Shown here: piece by piece, positions 51,867 to 62,191 of the stretch
Position numbering within the stretch: position 1 is the stretch's first letter
How the letters are laid out: every line of letters begins with the position of its first letter
From: Sphingomonas oligophenolica
GTDB taxonomy: Bacteria; Pseudomonadota; Alphaproteobacteria; Sphingomonadales; Sphingomonadaceae
DNA: 64,000 nucleotides
Direction: 5' to 3'
Assembly (NCBI RefSeq): GCF_006438955.1
Contig: NZ_RCZK01000001.1
Span: 450,386 to 514,385, forward strand
Position numbers and translations under genes: made by a program
Notes under the pieces: generated by a model
Seen by the model: only the letters and a program-made list of their open reading frames with translations
What the model was told of the DNA's origin: nothing
The model's database searches: none

Positions 51867-54179
51867 TCAGATCGCCTGCCCGTCGGTATCGCGGAGCACT
51901 TCGCGGCGCCCGACGTGGTCGGGGCGACCGACGATACCGTCCTTTTCCATCCGCTCGATCAGCCGCGCCGCGGAATTGTAGCCGATCCGCAATTGGCGCT
52001 GCAGCCAGGAGGTCGATGCCTTCTGCGATTCACACACCAGCTGGATCGCGTTGCGGTATTGCTGATCCTCGGCCGAATCCTCGCCGGTCGGGGAGCCTTC
52101 GAGGGTGAAGCCGTCTTCGGGCTCTTCGGTGACCGAATTGATGTAATCGGGCCGTCCTTGCGATCGCCAATGATCGGCGACCGCGCGAACCTCGTCGTCG
52201 CTGACGAATGGGCCGTGAACGCGGACGATGCCCTTGCCGCCGGGCATGTAGAGCATGTCGCCCTTGCCGAGCAGCTGTTCGGCGCCCTGTTCGCCCAGAA
52301 TCGTGCGCGAATCGATCTTGCTGGTGACGTGGAAGCTGATCCGGGTCGGCAGGTTCGCCTTGATGACCCCGGTGATGACGTCGACCGAGGGACGCTGGGT
52401 CGCCATGATCAGGTGGATCCCCGCTGCGCGCGCCTTTTGCGCGAGCCGCTGGATCAGGAACTCGACTTCCTTGCCCGCGGTCATCATCAGGTCGGCGAGC
52501 TCGTCGACGATGACGACGATCTGCGGCAGGGGTTCGTAGTCGAGCGGCTCCTCTTCGTAGATCGGCTGGCCGGTGTCGGGGTTGTAGCCGGTCTGTACTT
52601 TGCGCCCGAGGCGCTGGCCCTTGGCCTTGGCGGCGCGGACCTTGTCGTTGAATCCGGCGAGGCTGCGGACACCGACCGACGACATCTGGCGGTAGCGATC
52701 CTCCATCTGCTCGACCGCCCATTTCAGCGCGCGCACCGCCTTGGCGGGGTCGGTGACGACCGGAGAGAGCAGGTGCGGGATATCCTCGTACATGCTCAGT
52801 TCGAGCATCTTGGGATCGATCATGATCATTCGGCACTGGTCGGGGGTCAGCCGATACAGCAGCGACAGAATCATGCAGTTGAGGCCGACCGACTTGCCCG
52901 ATCCGGTGGTGCCCGCGACGAGCAGGTGTGGCATGGGCGCAAGATCGGCGATCACGGGGTCGCCCGCGATGTTCTTGCCGAGGATGATCGGCAGCTGCGC
53001 CGATTGATCCTCGAACGTCTGGCTCGCGACGAGTTCGTGGAGCGCCACCGTCTCGCGCTTGGCGTTGGGCAGTTCGATCCCGATCACGGTGCGTCCGGGA
53101 ATCGTCGCGACGCGTGCGGAAATCGCAGACATGTTGCGCGCGATATCGTCGGCGAGCGCGATCACCCGGCTGGCCTTGATGCCGCTTTCTGGTTCGAGTT
53201 CGTACATCGTGACGACGGGGCCGGGGCGAACCTCGATGATCGAGCCCTTCACCTTGAAATCGTCGAGGACGTTTTCGAGCAGGCGTGCGTTGCGTTCGAG
53301 TGCGGCCTTGTCGACCGCGCCCTTGGGAATCGGCGGGGGCGGCGCGAGCAGGTCGAGCCCCGGCAGCTTGTAACTGTGGCCGAGATCGAGTTGCGCCTGG
53401 GTCGGCTTCGTCCGGGCGACCGAGGGCGCCAGCGTGCGATCTGCTATCACCGGGGCGGGACGCGGATCGGGGGCGGCGACCGCGCGGGGGATGCTGACCG
53501 CCTTGCGGTTCAGCGTCAGCGGCTCGTCGTCGGGCGCGACCGCGGCGTCATAGGCGGTGCCGGGGGAGACCGCAGCACGGCGGCGCCACGGCCGTTCGCC
53601 AAGCGCCAGTTCGAGGCTGCGCGCCCAGATGATGATCCCCGCGATCCCCGCGGACAGGCCGATCGCGCGCATTCCCCACAGCGACACCGCGGGTTGGTTG
53701 GCGAACGCGAGCGCCCAGGCGGCGACGCGTGCGAGGCCGAGCCCGATCGCGCCGCCCCAGCCCGCCGGCAACGCGAGCACCGCCGCGTCCGACACCGTCG
53801 CGAGCGCGGTGGCGATCAGCGCGATGCCGATCGCGGCGTCGCGGAGCATCCGCACCCATCTTCCGGCGGGCTGGTCGCGCCAGAGCCGGAGCGCGACGAT
53901 CGGCCCGATCGGCAGCAGCAGCGCGACGACCGGGCCGAGCAGCGACAGCGCGATATCGGCGAACCACGCGCCGGGCGCGCCGATCAGGTTGCGGATAGCG
54001 CCCCCGGCCGCGGTGTTGAGCGCGGCGTCGGCGGCATGATAGCTCGCCAGCGCGAGCGCCATCAGGAGCGTCGCAAGGAACAGCGCGATCGCGGCGATCA
54101 GCGCGCCCCCGCGCACCGCCCCGGCCTTCACCGTTTCCCGCCATAGCCCGGTATCGCGGGCCTGCGCGCGGCTAGCCAT
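51867..54179 (-). CDS. ftsK: DNA translocase FtsK
   Basis: Septum-associated dsDNA pump of 770 residues coordinating chromosome segregation with division. Four N-terminal membrane helices (within about 25-180) precede a Pro/Ala-rich linker and the motor. Motor motifs are Walker A AGTTGSGKSVG, Walker B IVVIVDELADLMM and MATQRPSVDVITGVIKANLPTRISF. The C-terminal winged-helix gamma domain for KOPS recognition is present (ASTSWLQRQLRIGYNSAARLIERME). The linker is short compared with E. coli, as is typical outside enterobacteria. Confidence 0.95.
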   Translation of the reverse strand: MASRAQARDTGLWRETVKAGAVRGGALIAAIALFLATLLMALALASYHAADAALNTAAGGAIRNLIGAPGAWFADIALSLLGPVVALLLPIGPIVALRLWRDQPAGRWVRMLRDAAIGIALIATALATVSDAAVLALPAGWGGAIGLGLARVAAWALAFANQPAVSLWGMRAIGLSAGIAGIIIWARSLELALGERPWRRRAAVSPGTAYDAAVAPDDEPLTLNRKAVSIPRAVAAPDPRPAPVIADRTLAPSVARTKPTQAQLDLGHSYKLPGLDLLAPPPPIPKGAVDKAALERNARLLENVLDDFKVKGSIIEVRPGPVVTMYELEPESGIKASRVIALADDIARNMSAISARVATIPGRTVIGIELPNAKRETVALHELVASQTFEDQSAQLPIILGKNIAGDPVIADLAPMPHLLVAGTTGSGKSVGLNCMILSLLYRLTPDQCRMIMIDPKMLELSMYEDIPHLLSPVVTDPAKAVRALKWAVEQMEDRYRQMSSVGVRSLAGFNDKVRAAKAKGQRLGRKVQTGYNPDTGQPIYEEEPLDYEPLPQIVVIVDELADLMMTAGKEVEFLIQRLAQKARAAGIHLIMATQRPSVDVITGVIKANLPTRISFHVTSKIDSRTILGEQGAEQLLGKGDMLYMPGGKGIVRVHGPFVSDDEVRAVADHWRSQGRPDYINSVTEEPEDGFTLEGSPTGEDSAEDQQYRNAIQLVCESQKASTSWLQRQLRIGYNSAARLIERMEKDGIVGRPDHVGRREVLRDTDGQAI

Positions 54180-54305
54180 TGCCCTGATTCCCTCGACATC
54201 CTTAGCGAAAATTCTCCGGAATCATCCTCCCTGGCGACTCCGCCGTCAAGGCGCACCGCGCCAAGGATCGTTGGCAGCGTCGTTTCGCGCGCGTAGAGAG
54301 TCCGA

Positions 54306-55520
54306 ATGGACACAGATGTCATCATCCTGGGCGGCGGCCTGGTCGGCTCGACGCTGGCCCTGGCGCTCGATGCGCACGGCCTGACCGCGACCGTTGTCGA
54401 TCCCGCCGATCCGGCGACGATCCTGGCGCCGGGCTTCGACGGGCGCGCCTCCGCAGTGGCGAGCGCGAGCGGGCGAATGCTCGATGCGATCGGGGTCGGC
54501 AGCCGCTTGGCGGGGCAGGGCTGCACGATTCGCCATATCAGGGTGAGCGACGGCCTGAAGCCGGGGAAACTCGATTTCATTCCCGATGCCGACGACGACG
54601 CGCTCGGCACGATGTACGAAAACAAGCTGTTGCGGACCGCGCTGTTCGAGGCGGCGAGCGCGGCACCGCACGTCGACCTTAAGATGATGACGCGGGCGGT
54701 GTCGGTCGATCGTGGCGAGCACGGGGTTACCGCGGTGCTCGATTCGGGCGAGACGATTCGCGCGCCGCTGCTGGTCGCGGCGGAGGGACGCCATTCGCCG
54801 ACCCGCACCGCCGCGGGAATCACCGTGGCGCGCTGGCAGTATGACCACGCTGCGATCATCGGGGCATTCCACCACGAGGAAGACCACGAAAACACTGCGT
54901 TCGAGATTTTCTATGCGGCGGGGCCGTTTGCGCTGCTGCCGTTGCCCGACGATGCGGATGGGCATCGATCGGCGATCGTGTGGACGGTGAAGGCGCGCGA
55001 TGCGGCGGGAATGCTCAAGCTGGGCGACCGCGGGTTCCTTGCCGAGGCCGAACGGCGAATGGGCGGGTTCCTCGGGACATTGTCGGGCGCGAGTCCCCGC
55101 GCGTCGTATCCGCTCGGGTTCCACCACGCCGCGCGGATTACCGATCGTCGGCTCGCGCTGGTCGGCGATAGCGCGCACGGGATCCATCCGATCGCGGGGC
55201 AGGGACTGAATTTGGGGTTCCGCGATGTCGCTGCGCTGGCCGAGGTGCTGGTCGAGGGCAAACGTGTCGGGCTCGACCTGGGCGATGCCGCGCTGCTCGA
55301 TCGTTACCAGCGCTGGCGCTCGCTCGACACCTTCATGGTTGCCGCCGCGACCGACACGCTGACGCGGCTGTTCGGGATTCCGGGCAAGACCGCAAGCGCG
55401 GTCCGCCGGTTCGGGATCAGCGCGGTCGATCGCATCCCGCCGCTCAAGGAACGCTTCATGGCCGAAGCGCGCGGCGAGAGCGGCGATTTGCCCAAACTGC
55501 TCCAGGGCATGGCGGTCTGA
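54306..55520 (+). CDS. UbiH/UbiF-family FAD-dependent ubiquinone biosynthesis hydroxylase
   Basis: Flavoprotein monooxygenase of 404 residues. It has the N-terminal Rossmann motif VIILGGGLVGSTLALAL, the DG motif region RAPLLVAAEGRHSPTR and the second FAD motif LALVGDSAHGIHPIAGQGLNLGFRDVAALAEVL, which is diagnostic for the UbiH/COQ6 family. Which ring position it hydroxylates cannot be told from sequence. It is divergent from ftsK with 126 bases between. Confidence 0.9.
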   Translation: MDTDVIILGGGLVGSTLALALDAHGLTATVVDPADPATILAPGFDGRASAVASASGRMLDAIGVGSRLAGQGCTIRHIRVSDGLKPGKLDFIPDADDDALGTMYENKLLRTALFEAASAAPHVDLKMMTRAVSVDRGEHGVTAVLDSGETIRAPLLVAAEGRHSPTRTAAGITVARWQYDHAAIIGAFHHEEDHENTAFEIFYAAGPFALLPLPDDADGHRSAIVWTVKARDAAGMLKLGDRGFLAEAERRMGGFLGTLSGASPRASYPLGFHHAARITDRRLALVGDSAHGIHPIAGQGLNLGFRDVAALAEVLVEGKRVGLDLGDAALLDRYQRWRSLDTFMVAAATDTLTRLFGIPGKTASAVRRFGISAVDRIPPLKERFMAEARGESGDLPKLLQGMAV

Positions 55521-55530
55521 CCCCGCCGCG

Positions 55531-55704
55531 CTAGCGATCGAGCGTGCGCGCGTCCTCGACCAGCATCACGGGCACGCCACCCCGAACCGGGTACGCGAGC
55601 CCCGCGGCCTCCGACACCAGCTCGTGGCGATCCACGTCGTAGCGGAGCGGCTGGCGGGTCACCGGACAGACCAGCTTGCCGAGGAGCCACGGATCGATCG
55701 TCAT
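55531..55704 (-). CDS. Trm112/YcaR-family small protein
   Basis: 57 residues, starting [23 protein letters not shown] and containing [19 protein letters not shown], the Trm112/YcaR pattern. Only the first Cys of the usual CPXC is kept (CPVT), as is common in alphaproteobacterial members, so a zinc site is unlikely. Trm112 proteins stabilise methyltransferases in eukaryotes; the bacterial role is not settled. It lies 10 bases downstream of the LON-domain gene on the same strand. Confidence 0.82.
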   Translation of the reverse strand: MTIDPWLLGKLVCPVTRQPLRYDVDRHELVSEAAGLAYPVRGGVPVMLVEDARTLDR

Positions 55705-55714
55705 GCGCGCGCCG

Positions 55715-56341
55715 TCATTGGAGCGTGACCCGATCCTCGCCGTCGTGGCGGCCGAAGAACTGCATCAATTGGATGATGAGTTCGGCACGCTCTTCGATCC
55801 CCTCGGCCTCGAGCAGCGCCTGTTTCGCGGCGGCGTCGAACGGCGCGATCTGCGCGATGCCGTTGACCAGGCTTTCGTCGTCGAGCTTTTCGACCGCGTC
55901 CCAATCGACCGCATAGCCCTGGGCATCGGCGAAGCGCCGCGATTCCATTTCGAGCGACGACCGGCGGCCGAGCGAGAGCGTTTCGTCGGCGGGCACCGGC
56001 AGCAACGCCGCCTCGACCTGGCGAAACGCGGTCGCGGCGTCGAGTTCGCGGACCACGCGGAACAGCGCGATGCCCTCCAGGATCAGATTGTAGCGGCCAT
56101 CGTCCATCGCCTCGACCTCGACGATCCGCCCGACGCAGCCGAGATCGTAGAGCGGGGGACGGTCGCTCTCGCCGCCCATTTCCATCCGCGGCTGGATCAT
56201 CCCGATCCGCCGGTCGCGCGCCATCGCATCGCTCACCATCGCGCGATACCTTGGCTCGAAAATATGAATCGGCAGGTGCATACCGGGGAAAAGCAGCGCG
56301 CCGGGCAGCGGGAAGATCGAAAGGCGGGTGGTCTCGGTCAT
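55715..56341 (-). CDS. LON-substrate-binding-domain protein
   Basis: 208-residue stand-alone version of the N-terminal domain of Lon protease, without ATPase or peptidase. The family start [31 protein letters not shown] is clear, as is IGMIQPRME and [28 protein letters not shown]. The ATG at 56341 overlaps the thioredoxin gene stop by four bases. It is probably co-transcribed with the CnoX-like gene upstream and the Trm112-like gene downstream, a grouping common in this class and suggestive of proteostasis. Confidence 0.88.
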   Translation of the reverse strand: MTETTRLSIFPLPGALLFPGMHLPIHIFEPRYRAMVSDAMARDRRIGMIQPRMEMGGESDRPPLYDLGCVGRIVEVEAMDDGRYNLILEGIALFRVVRELDAATAFRQVEAALLPVPADETLSLGRRSSLEMESRRFADAQGYAVDWDAVEKLDDESLVNGIAQIAPFDAAAKQALLEAEGIEERAELIIQLMQFFGRHDGEDRVTLQ

Positions 56342-57249
56342 CCGAACAGGATCGCGGACAGGCGGCGGCGCTGCGCGGAGACCCAGGGATCTTCGAGCCC
56401 GACCGCCTCGAACAATTTGAGCAATTGGGCGCGTGCCGCGCCCTCGTCCCAATCGCGGTCGGCGGCGACGATGTGGAGGAGGTGGTCCGCCGCGGCATCG
56501 CGGTTCCCCGCCGCCATCTGCGCGTTGGCGAGCGTGAAGCGCTGGGCGTGATCGTCGGGGTTGGCATCGACCGTGGCCTGCAATCCCGACAGATCCTCGA
56601 CCGGGACCGCGGATTGCGCCAGCGCGAGCGTCGCCTTGGCGCGGTCGATCCCCGCATCCTTCAGTCCCTCGGGCAACGCATCGATCGCGGCCTGCGCGTC
56701 TTCGTCCCGCCCCGCTGCGACGAGCGCGCGAATGCGGCCCGACAGGACATGCGGGTTGTCGGGCGCCATCTCGATCAGCTGATCGAAAATCCCGACCGCG
56801 CGATCGGGACCGCCCGCGGCGAGAATCTCCTCGCCGATCGCGAGCAGCGGTTCGAGGTCGGCAGCGGCCTCACCCGCAGGCGATTCGATCGGCAATTGCT
56901 TCAACAACTGGTCGAGGATCACGCGCAGCTGCGATTCGGTGCGCGCGCTCGTCATGTCGGCGACGAGCTGGCCCTGGAACATCGCATAGACCGTCGGGAT
57001 CGACTTGATCTGGAATTGCGCGGCGATGAACTGGTTCTTGTCGGTGTCGATCTTGGCGAGCAGCACGCCTTTGTCGGCATAGTCGGCGGCGACCTTCTCC
57101 AGCGTCGGGCTTAGCGCCTTGCACGGGCCGCACCATTCGGCCCAGAAATCGATGATGACGAGGTTGGTCATCGAGGGTTCGACGACATCGCGCCGGAAAT
57201 TCTCGACCGCTTCCTTCTCGGCGGGGGACATGCCTAACGTGGCCAACAT
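56338..57249 (-). CDS. CnoX/YbbN-like thioredoxin with TPR-type C-terminus
   Basis: 303-residue protein with an N-terminal thioredoxin domain holding an intact redox site (FWAEWCGPCKALSP) and a C-terminal helical TPR-like half (PDRAVGIFDQLIEMAPDNPHVLSGRIRALVAAGRDEDAQ). This is the architecture of the chaperedoxin CnoX, which protects clients from oxidation and passes them to chaperonins. Unlike E. coli YbbN, both active-site cysteines are present. First gene of a short operon with the LON-domain and Trm112-like genes. Confidence 0.87.
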   Translation of the reverse strand: MLATLGMSPAEKEAVENFRRDVVEPSMTNLVIIDFWAEWCGPCKALSPTLEKVAADYADKGVLLAKIDTDKNQFIAAQFQIKSIPTVYAMFQGQLVADMTSARTESQLRVILDQLLKQLPIESPAGEAAADLEPLLAIGEEILAAGGPDRAVGIFDQLIEMAPDNPHVLSGRIRALVAAGRDEDAQAAIDALPEGLKDAGIDRAKATLALAQSAVPVEDLSGLQATVDANPDDHAQRFTLANAQMAAGNRDAAADHLLHIVAADRDWDEGAARAQLLKLFEAVGLEDPWVSAQRRRLSAILFG

Positions 57250-57291
57250 ATACTCCTGTCTGGTTCGCGCCTATTTGGGGGCGATCGCGGG

Positions 57292-60200
57292 TTAATGGAA
57301 GTCCCGCGATTTCGGTAGCACGCGAACGTCGCGTGGGTGGTGGCCGCGCGGATCGCGGCTGGCGATCGGCTTGGGGCGGATGACCTCGTCGACCGGGCAC
57401 AGCGGCGGTTCGGCCTGATAATCCGACGACAGGCGGCGCAGTTCGTCGGTGCGATCGTAGGCGCGCTTGGCCATCAGGTGGACGACGCCTTCTTCGCTGC
57501 GCTGGATGACGCCTTCGAGTACCATCAGCCGCGCCGCCATCACCGCGCGGCGGTTGTCCTCGAAATCGCGTGCCCACATCAAACCATTGGTGACCCCGGT
57601 CTCGTCCTCGATCGTGACGAAAATCGCGTTGCCCTTGCCGGGGCGCTGGCGGACTAGCACGACCCCGGCGACGCGGGCGCGGGCACCGTCCTTGGCGCGA
57701 TCGACCTCGGCCGAAGACAGAATGCCCTCGGCGGCGAAGATGGAGCGCAGGAAGGTCATCGGGTGATCCTTCAACGACAGCCGCGTCGTCTGGTAATCGG
57801 CGGCGACCTGTTCGCTCATCGGCATCGGGGGCAGCACGGCATCGGGTTCTGCGGCGAGTTCGGGCGCGTCGGCAGCTGCGAACAGCGCGAGCTGGCGCGG
57901 CGGGGTGCGGCGGACATCCCACAACGCATTGCGGCGATCCTTGGCGATCGAGCGGAACGCGTCGGCATCGGCGAGCAATCGCATCGCGCGGGGCGGGAGG
58001 TGCTGCGCGAGGCGCTCGATAGAGGCATGCGGAGCGTGCGCGACGACCGCGGTCGCCCAGTCTTCGCGGAACCCGTCGATCTGGCGGAAGCCGAGGCGGA
58101 TGGCGAGTTGATCGCCAGCGGGCTCGAGGTCATTGTCCCAGCGGCTCGCATTCACATCGATCGCGCGGACATCGACATCATGCTCGATCGCGTCGCGGAC
58201 GAGTTGCGCGGGGGCGTAGAAGCCCATCGGCTGCGAATTGAGGATCGCGGCGCCGAACACCGCGGGATGGAAGCATTTGAGCCACGACGACACGTAGACG
58301 AGCCGCGCGAAGCTCAACGCATGACTTTCGGGGAAGCCATAGCTGCCGAACCCCTCGATCTGCTTGAAGCAGCGCCGTGCGAACTCCTCGGTATAGCCGC
58401 GGCGGACCATGCCGCCGACCAACTTGGCCTCGAAATTCTCCATGCCGCCGACGTTGCGGAACGTCGCCATCGCGCGCCGCAACTGGTTCGCCTCGCCCGG
58501 GGTGAACCCCGCCGCGACGATCGCGAGCTTCATCGCCTGTTCCTGGAACAGCGGCACGCCATAGGTGAAGCGGAGCAGTTGCTGGAGCTCGTCGGGCGGG
58601 CCGAACTTCGAGTTTGGCGAGGGAAAGTCGACCGGTTCCTTGCCCGCGCGGCGACGTAGATAGGGATGGACCATGTCGCCCTCGATCGGGCCGGGCCGGA
58701 CGATCGCGACCTGGACGACAAGATCGTAGAGTACGCGCGGTTTCAACCGGGGCAGCATGTTGATCTGCGCGCGGCTTTCGACCTGGAACACGCCGATGCT
58801 GTCGCCCTTGCAGAGCATGTCGTAGACCGCGGGGCTCTCGTCGTTGGCGATGGTGTCCAGCGCATGGTCGCCGAGCCCGTGGTAGCGCATCAGGTCGAAC
58901 GCCTTGCGGATGCACGTCAGCATGCCGAGCGCGAGGATATCGACCTTCATCAGCCCGAGGCAGTCGATATCGTCCTTGTCCCATTCGATGAAGGTGCGAT
59001 CCGCCATCGCGGCGTTGTGGATCGGCACCATCTCGTCGAGCCGCCCCTCGGTCAGGACGAAGCCGCCGACATGCTGCGACAGGTGGCGGGGAAATTCGAG
59101 CAATTGGCCGACGAGGCTTTGCAGCCGCGCGATTTCGGGATTGGCGGGATCGAACCCGGCTTCCTTCATCCGCTGGTCCTCGAAGCGGCTGGCGAAGCTG
59201 CCCCAGACGGTGCTGGTCAGGCGCTGGGTCACGTCTTCGGTCAGGCCCAGCGCCTTGCCGACCTCGCGGACCGTACTCTTGGGGCGGTAATGGATGACGG
59301 TCGCCGCGATCGCGGCACGATGGCGGCCGTAGCGGCGGTAGATGTACTGCATCACCTCCTCGCGCCGTTCGTGTTCGAAATCGACGTCGATATCGGGCGG
59401 CTCCTTGCGTTCGGCGGAAACGAAGCGCGAGAAGAGCAGGTTGTATTTGATCGGATCGACCGAGGTCACCTTGAGCAAATAGCAGACCAGCGAATTGGCC
59501 GCCGAGCCACGCCCCTGGCACAGGATCGGCGGATCGCAGCTGCGCGCGAACTGCACCACGTCGTGGACGGTGAGGAAATAATAGGCGTAGTTCTGCTCGC
59601 GGATCAGCGTCAGTTCCTCGTGGAGTAACGCGCGCAGTCGCTCGGGGACACGGTCGTCGTAACGCTCGAGCGCCTCCTGCCAGACGAGATGTTCGAGCCA
59701 ATCCTGCGGGTCCCAGCCATGGGGGACGGGCTCGTGCGGATATTCGTAGCGCAGATCGTCGAGCGTGAAGGTGATCCGCTCGATCAGCGCCAGGCTCTCA
59801 GCGACCGCCTGCGGCCAGTCGGCGAACAGCCGCGCCATTTCGTCAGCGGGCTTGAGATGGCGTTCGGCGTTGGCGGCGAGCAGGCGACCGGCGCGCTGGA
59901 CGGTCACGCCCTCGCGGATCGCGGTGACGACATCGTGAAGCGGGCGGCTGTCGGGATGCGCGTAGAGCGCATCGGTGGTCGCGAGCAGTGGTACGCCGGT
60001 GTCCTGGCCGAGCTGCGCGAGCGTGGCGAGGCGGCGGCGGTCCTTGCCCGCATGCGGCATCGTCACCCCGAGCCAGACCCGCCCGGGGGCGATGTCGGTG
60101 AGCGCGTGGAGCGTCGCAGCCAGGCTGGGGTCGGCGCGCGGGGGCGGCAGGATGGTGTCCGTGAGCGGAGTCGCCGCGGTGGCGCTGGACGCGGGCAGCG

Positions 60201-60606
60201 CGATCAAAAGCAGGTCGTCGGCATGGCGCGCAAGGTCGCCGAGCCCCAGGATGCAGCCGCTCTTGATACTGCGGCGGTTGCCGAGCGTGAGCAGGCGGGT
60301 GAGACGTCCCCAGCCGTGGCGCGTCGCGGGATAGGCGACGATGTCAGGCGTGCCGTCGGCGAAGACGAGCCGTGCGCCGACGAGCAGGCGGAAGTCGATC
60401 GGGGCGAGCTTGGCACCGAGCAGCCCCAGCCGCGCGCGCTTCAAGGCATCGTAGGCGCGCACGACGCCTGCGACGGTATTGCGGTCGGCGATCCCGATCC
60501 CGGCGTGCCCCAGCGCCACCGCTTGCGCCACCATGTCGCTGGGGTGCGACGCGCCGTGGAGGAACGAATAGTTGGTCGCCGCGACGAGTTCGACGAACGC
60601 GGTCAC
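57292..60606 (-). CDS. dnaE2: Error-prone DNA polymerase DnaE2
   Basis: C-family polymerase of damage-induced mutagenesis, 1104 residues. The PHP domain begins FVELVAATNYSFLHGASHPSDMV; the palm carries CQGRGSAANSLVCYLL and the catalytic PDIDVDFEHERREEVMQYIYRRYG. A QLALF stretch at residues 905-909 resembles a beta-clamp-binding peptide. The OB domain follows (RVAGVVLVRQRPGKGNAIFVTIEDETG) and the protein ends in KSRDFH, typical of DnaE2. The start is GTG at 60606, 22 bases after the imuB stop, with only a weak ribosome-binding site. Confidence 0.94.
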   Translation of the reverse strand: MTAFVELVAATNYSFLHGASHPSDMVAQAVALGHAGIGIADRNTVAGVVRAYDALKRARLGLLGAKLAPIDFRLLVGARLVFADGTPDIVAYPATRHGWGRLTRLLTLGNRRSIKSGCILGLGDLARHADDLLLIALPASSATAATPLTDTILPPPRADPSLAATLHALTDIAPGRVWLGVTMPHAGKDRRRLATLAQLGQDTGVPLLATTDALYAHPDSRPLHDVVTAIREGVTVQRAGRLLAANAERHLKPADEMARLFADWPQAVAESLALIERITFTLDDLRYEYPHEPVPHGWDPQDWLEHLVWQEALERYDDRVPERLRALLHEELTLIREQNYAYYFLTVHDVVQFARSCDPPILCQGRGSAANSLVCYLLKVTSVDPIKYNLLFSRFVSAERKEPPDIDVDFEHERREEVMQYIYRRYGRHRAAIAATVIHYRPKSTVREVGKALGLTEDVTQRLTSTVWGSFASRFEDQRMKEAGFDPANPEIARLQSLVGQLLEFPRHLSQHVGGFVLTEGRLDEMVPIHNAAMADRTFIEWDKDDIDCLGLMKVDILALGMLTCIRKAFDLMRYHGLGDHALDTIANDESPAVYDMLCKGDSIGVFQVESRAQINMLPRLKPRVLYDLVVQVAIVRPGPIEGDMVHPYLRRRAGKEPVDFPSPNSKFGPPDELQQLLRFTYGVPLFQEQAMKLAIVAAGFTPGEANQLRRAMATFRNVGGMENFEAKLVGGMVRRGYTEEFARRCFKQIEGFGSYGFPESHALSFARLVYVSSWLKCFHPAVFGAAILNSQPMGFYAPAQLVRDAIEHDVDVRAIDVNASRWDNDLEPAGDQLAIRLGFRQIDGFREDWATAVVAHAPHASIERLAQHLPPRAMRLLADADAFRSIAKDRRNALWDVRRTPPRQLALFAAADAPELAAEPDAVLPPMPMSEQVAADYQTTRLSLKDHPMTFLRSIFAAEGILSSAEVDRAKDGARARVAGVVLVRQRPGKGNAIFVTIEDETGVTNGLMWARDFEDNRRAVMAARLMVLEGVIQRSEEGVVHLMAKRAYDRTDELRRLSSDYQAEPPLCPVDEVIRPKPIASRDPRGHHPRDVRVLPKSRDFH

Positions 60607-60628
60607 GCGACCATCCGGCGCAAGTCGG

Positions 60629-62191
60629 TCACGCAAACAGCCCGTGGAGATACCAGGCGGGGGTCTCGGTTTCCGAATAGAGGCCGTGGCGAAAAATCCA
60701 GAAGCGGCGGCCGCGCTGGTCCTCAACGCGGAAATAGTCGCGCGTCGGGATTGGGGCGTCATGCCGACGCCACCATTCGCCCGCGATCCGCTCGGGTCCT
60801 TCCGCGCGCGCGACCTCGTGGACGGTGCGGCGCCAGCGGAACCGGCGGGGGGGGCCGTCGGGCACCTCCGCCATCATCGATTCGATCCGCTGCGGGGGAT
60901 CGAACAGATGGATCGGGCGCAGCGGGGGCTCGCCGGGCTCGGGGGTCGGCCAGCTCTCGACCGCGGGGGCGGCGGTCGCGGGCAGCATCAACTCGGCCTG
61001 TTCAGGGATATGGCGGTCGCGCGGCGCGAACCGGCGGATGCGCGACCGGCCGAGCCGGGTCGACAGCTGATCGACCAGCGCCGCCATCTCCGCGGTCTGC
61101 GATTGCCCGCCCTCCAGCTTCAGCTGCGTCGCGTCGAGCCGCTCGGCGAGCGCGATATCGAGGCGGATCAGGTCATAGCCGAATCCCGGATCGAGCGGAT
61201 CGGCGAGCGAGTCGATCCGTTCGCGAAACAGCCGCATCAGCAGCGCGACGTCGCGGGTCGGCTGCCCGGTCTCGACCCGCAGCGACTGGACCGCACCATC
61301 GGTGCGAAAGAGCCGCACTTCCCACCGTCGCCCGCCTTCGTGGCGGCGTTCGAGCGTCTCGATCGCTTCGCCCGCCAGCTCGGCGAGCACCGCAAGCGCA
61401 ACATCGCTGTGCGCGATCGGTTCGGCGAAGCGGCGTTCGGCGGCGATCGGCGCGATGTTGCGCCGCGCAACTACCGGCGTCTTCGCTTCTCCCGACAACC
61501 GGCGGATCGCGGTCACCGCCCCCGCGCCGAAGCGCGCCGCGATTCCCGCGAGCGGGCGATCCATGACATCGCCGACGGTCTTCAGCCCCGCACGGGTCAG
61601 CGCGACGCTCGCTTCGTCGTCGAGCCCGAGCGCGGCGACAGGTAGGCGTCGGATCGCGCGGCGCTCGTCGGGGGCGGGTGCCCCCGCGAAGCGCGCCAGC
61701 GCGTGCGCGATCGCAGGCGTGTCGCCGAACGCGTGGCGCGCCGCGATCCCGCGCCGCGCCATCCGCGCCTCGACATCCGCGGCGAGCGGGCGTTCGCCCT
61801 CGAATTCATGGACGCACCCCGCGATGTCGAGGATCAGCCCATCGGGCGGCGCAAGGGCGACGGTCGGGGTATAACGCGCGCAGCCGTCGGCGAGCCGTTC
61901 GAGCCAATCGAGATCGGCATGCGGGTCGCTCGCGAACACATCGAGCTGGGGGACGCGCGCGCGCGCATCGGCCAGCGTCAGGCCGGGGACGAGGCCAAGC
62001 TGCGCCGCCGCGAGATCGACCGCGGCGATGCGCACCGCGTTCCCGGCGGTCTGCGTGAACGCGAGCGGCGCGTCACCCCGCCCGACGAACAGGTGCGCGC
62101 GGGTGGCGCGCAGCCGCTCGATCGGCAGCCACGGGAAGACGAGCGCCAGATAGCGGCGCGGAATCGGCGATCGGGGCGAAATAACGGTCAT
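60629..62191 (-). CDS. imuB: ImuB, inactive Y-family polymerase-like protein
   Basis: 520-residue adaptor of the ImuA-ImuB-DnaE2 mutasome. The Y-family fold is recognisable (YLALVFPWLPIERLRA, DGLILDIAGCVHEFEGE, HhH-like region LKTVGDVMDRPLAGIAARFG) but the first acidic catalytic residue is replaced by FPW, and the SXDE motif is LDIA, as expected for a catalytically dead protein. The start overlaps the end of imuA by 119 bases; no Met occurs near the conserved N-terminus, so a later start is possible. Confidence 0.9.
   Translation of the reverse strand: MTVISPRSPIPRRYLALVFPWLPIERLRATRAHLFVGRGDAPLAFTQTAGNAVRIAAVDLAAAQLGLVPGLTLADARARVPQLDVFASDPHADLDWLERLADGCARYTPTVALAPPDGLILDIAGCVHEFEGERPLAADVEARMARRGIAARHAFGDTPAIAHALARFAGAPAPDERRAIRRLPVAALGLDDEASVALTRAGLKTVGDVMDRPLAGIAARFGAGAVTAIRRLSGEAKTPVVARRNIAPIAAERRFAEPIAHSDVALAVLAELAGEAIETLERRHEGGRRWEVRLFRTDGAVQSLRVETGQPTRDVALLMRLFRERIDSLADPLDPGFGYDLIRLDIALAERLDATQLKLEGGQSQTAEMAALVDQLSTRLGRSRIRRFAPRDRHIPEQAELMLPATAAPAVESWPTPEPGEPPLRPIHLFDPPQRIESMMAEVPDGPPRRFRWRRTVHEVARAEGPERIAGEWWRRHDAPIPTRDYFRVEDQRGRRFWIFRHGLYSETETPAWYLHGLFA

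Noticed and set aside
51795..54146. Plus-strand open frame of 783 codons opposite ftsK
   Set aside because: FtsK motifs are intact on the minus strand; the plus frame is low-complexity Arg/Asp.
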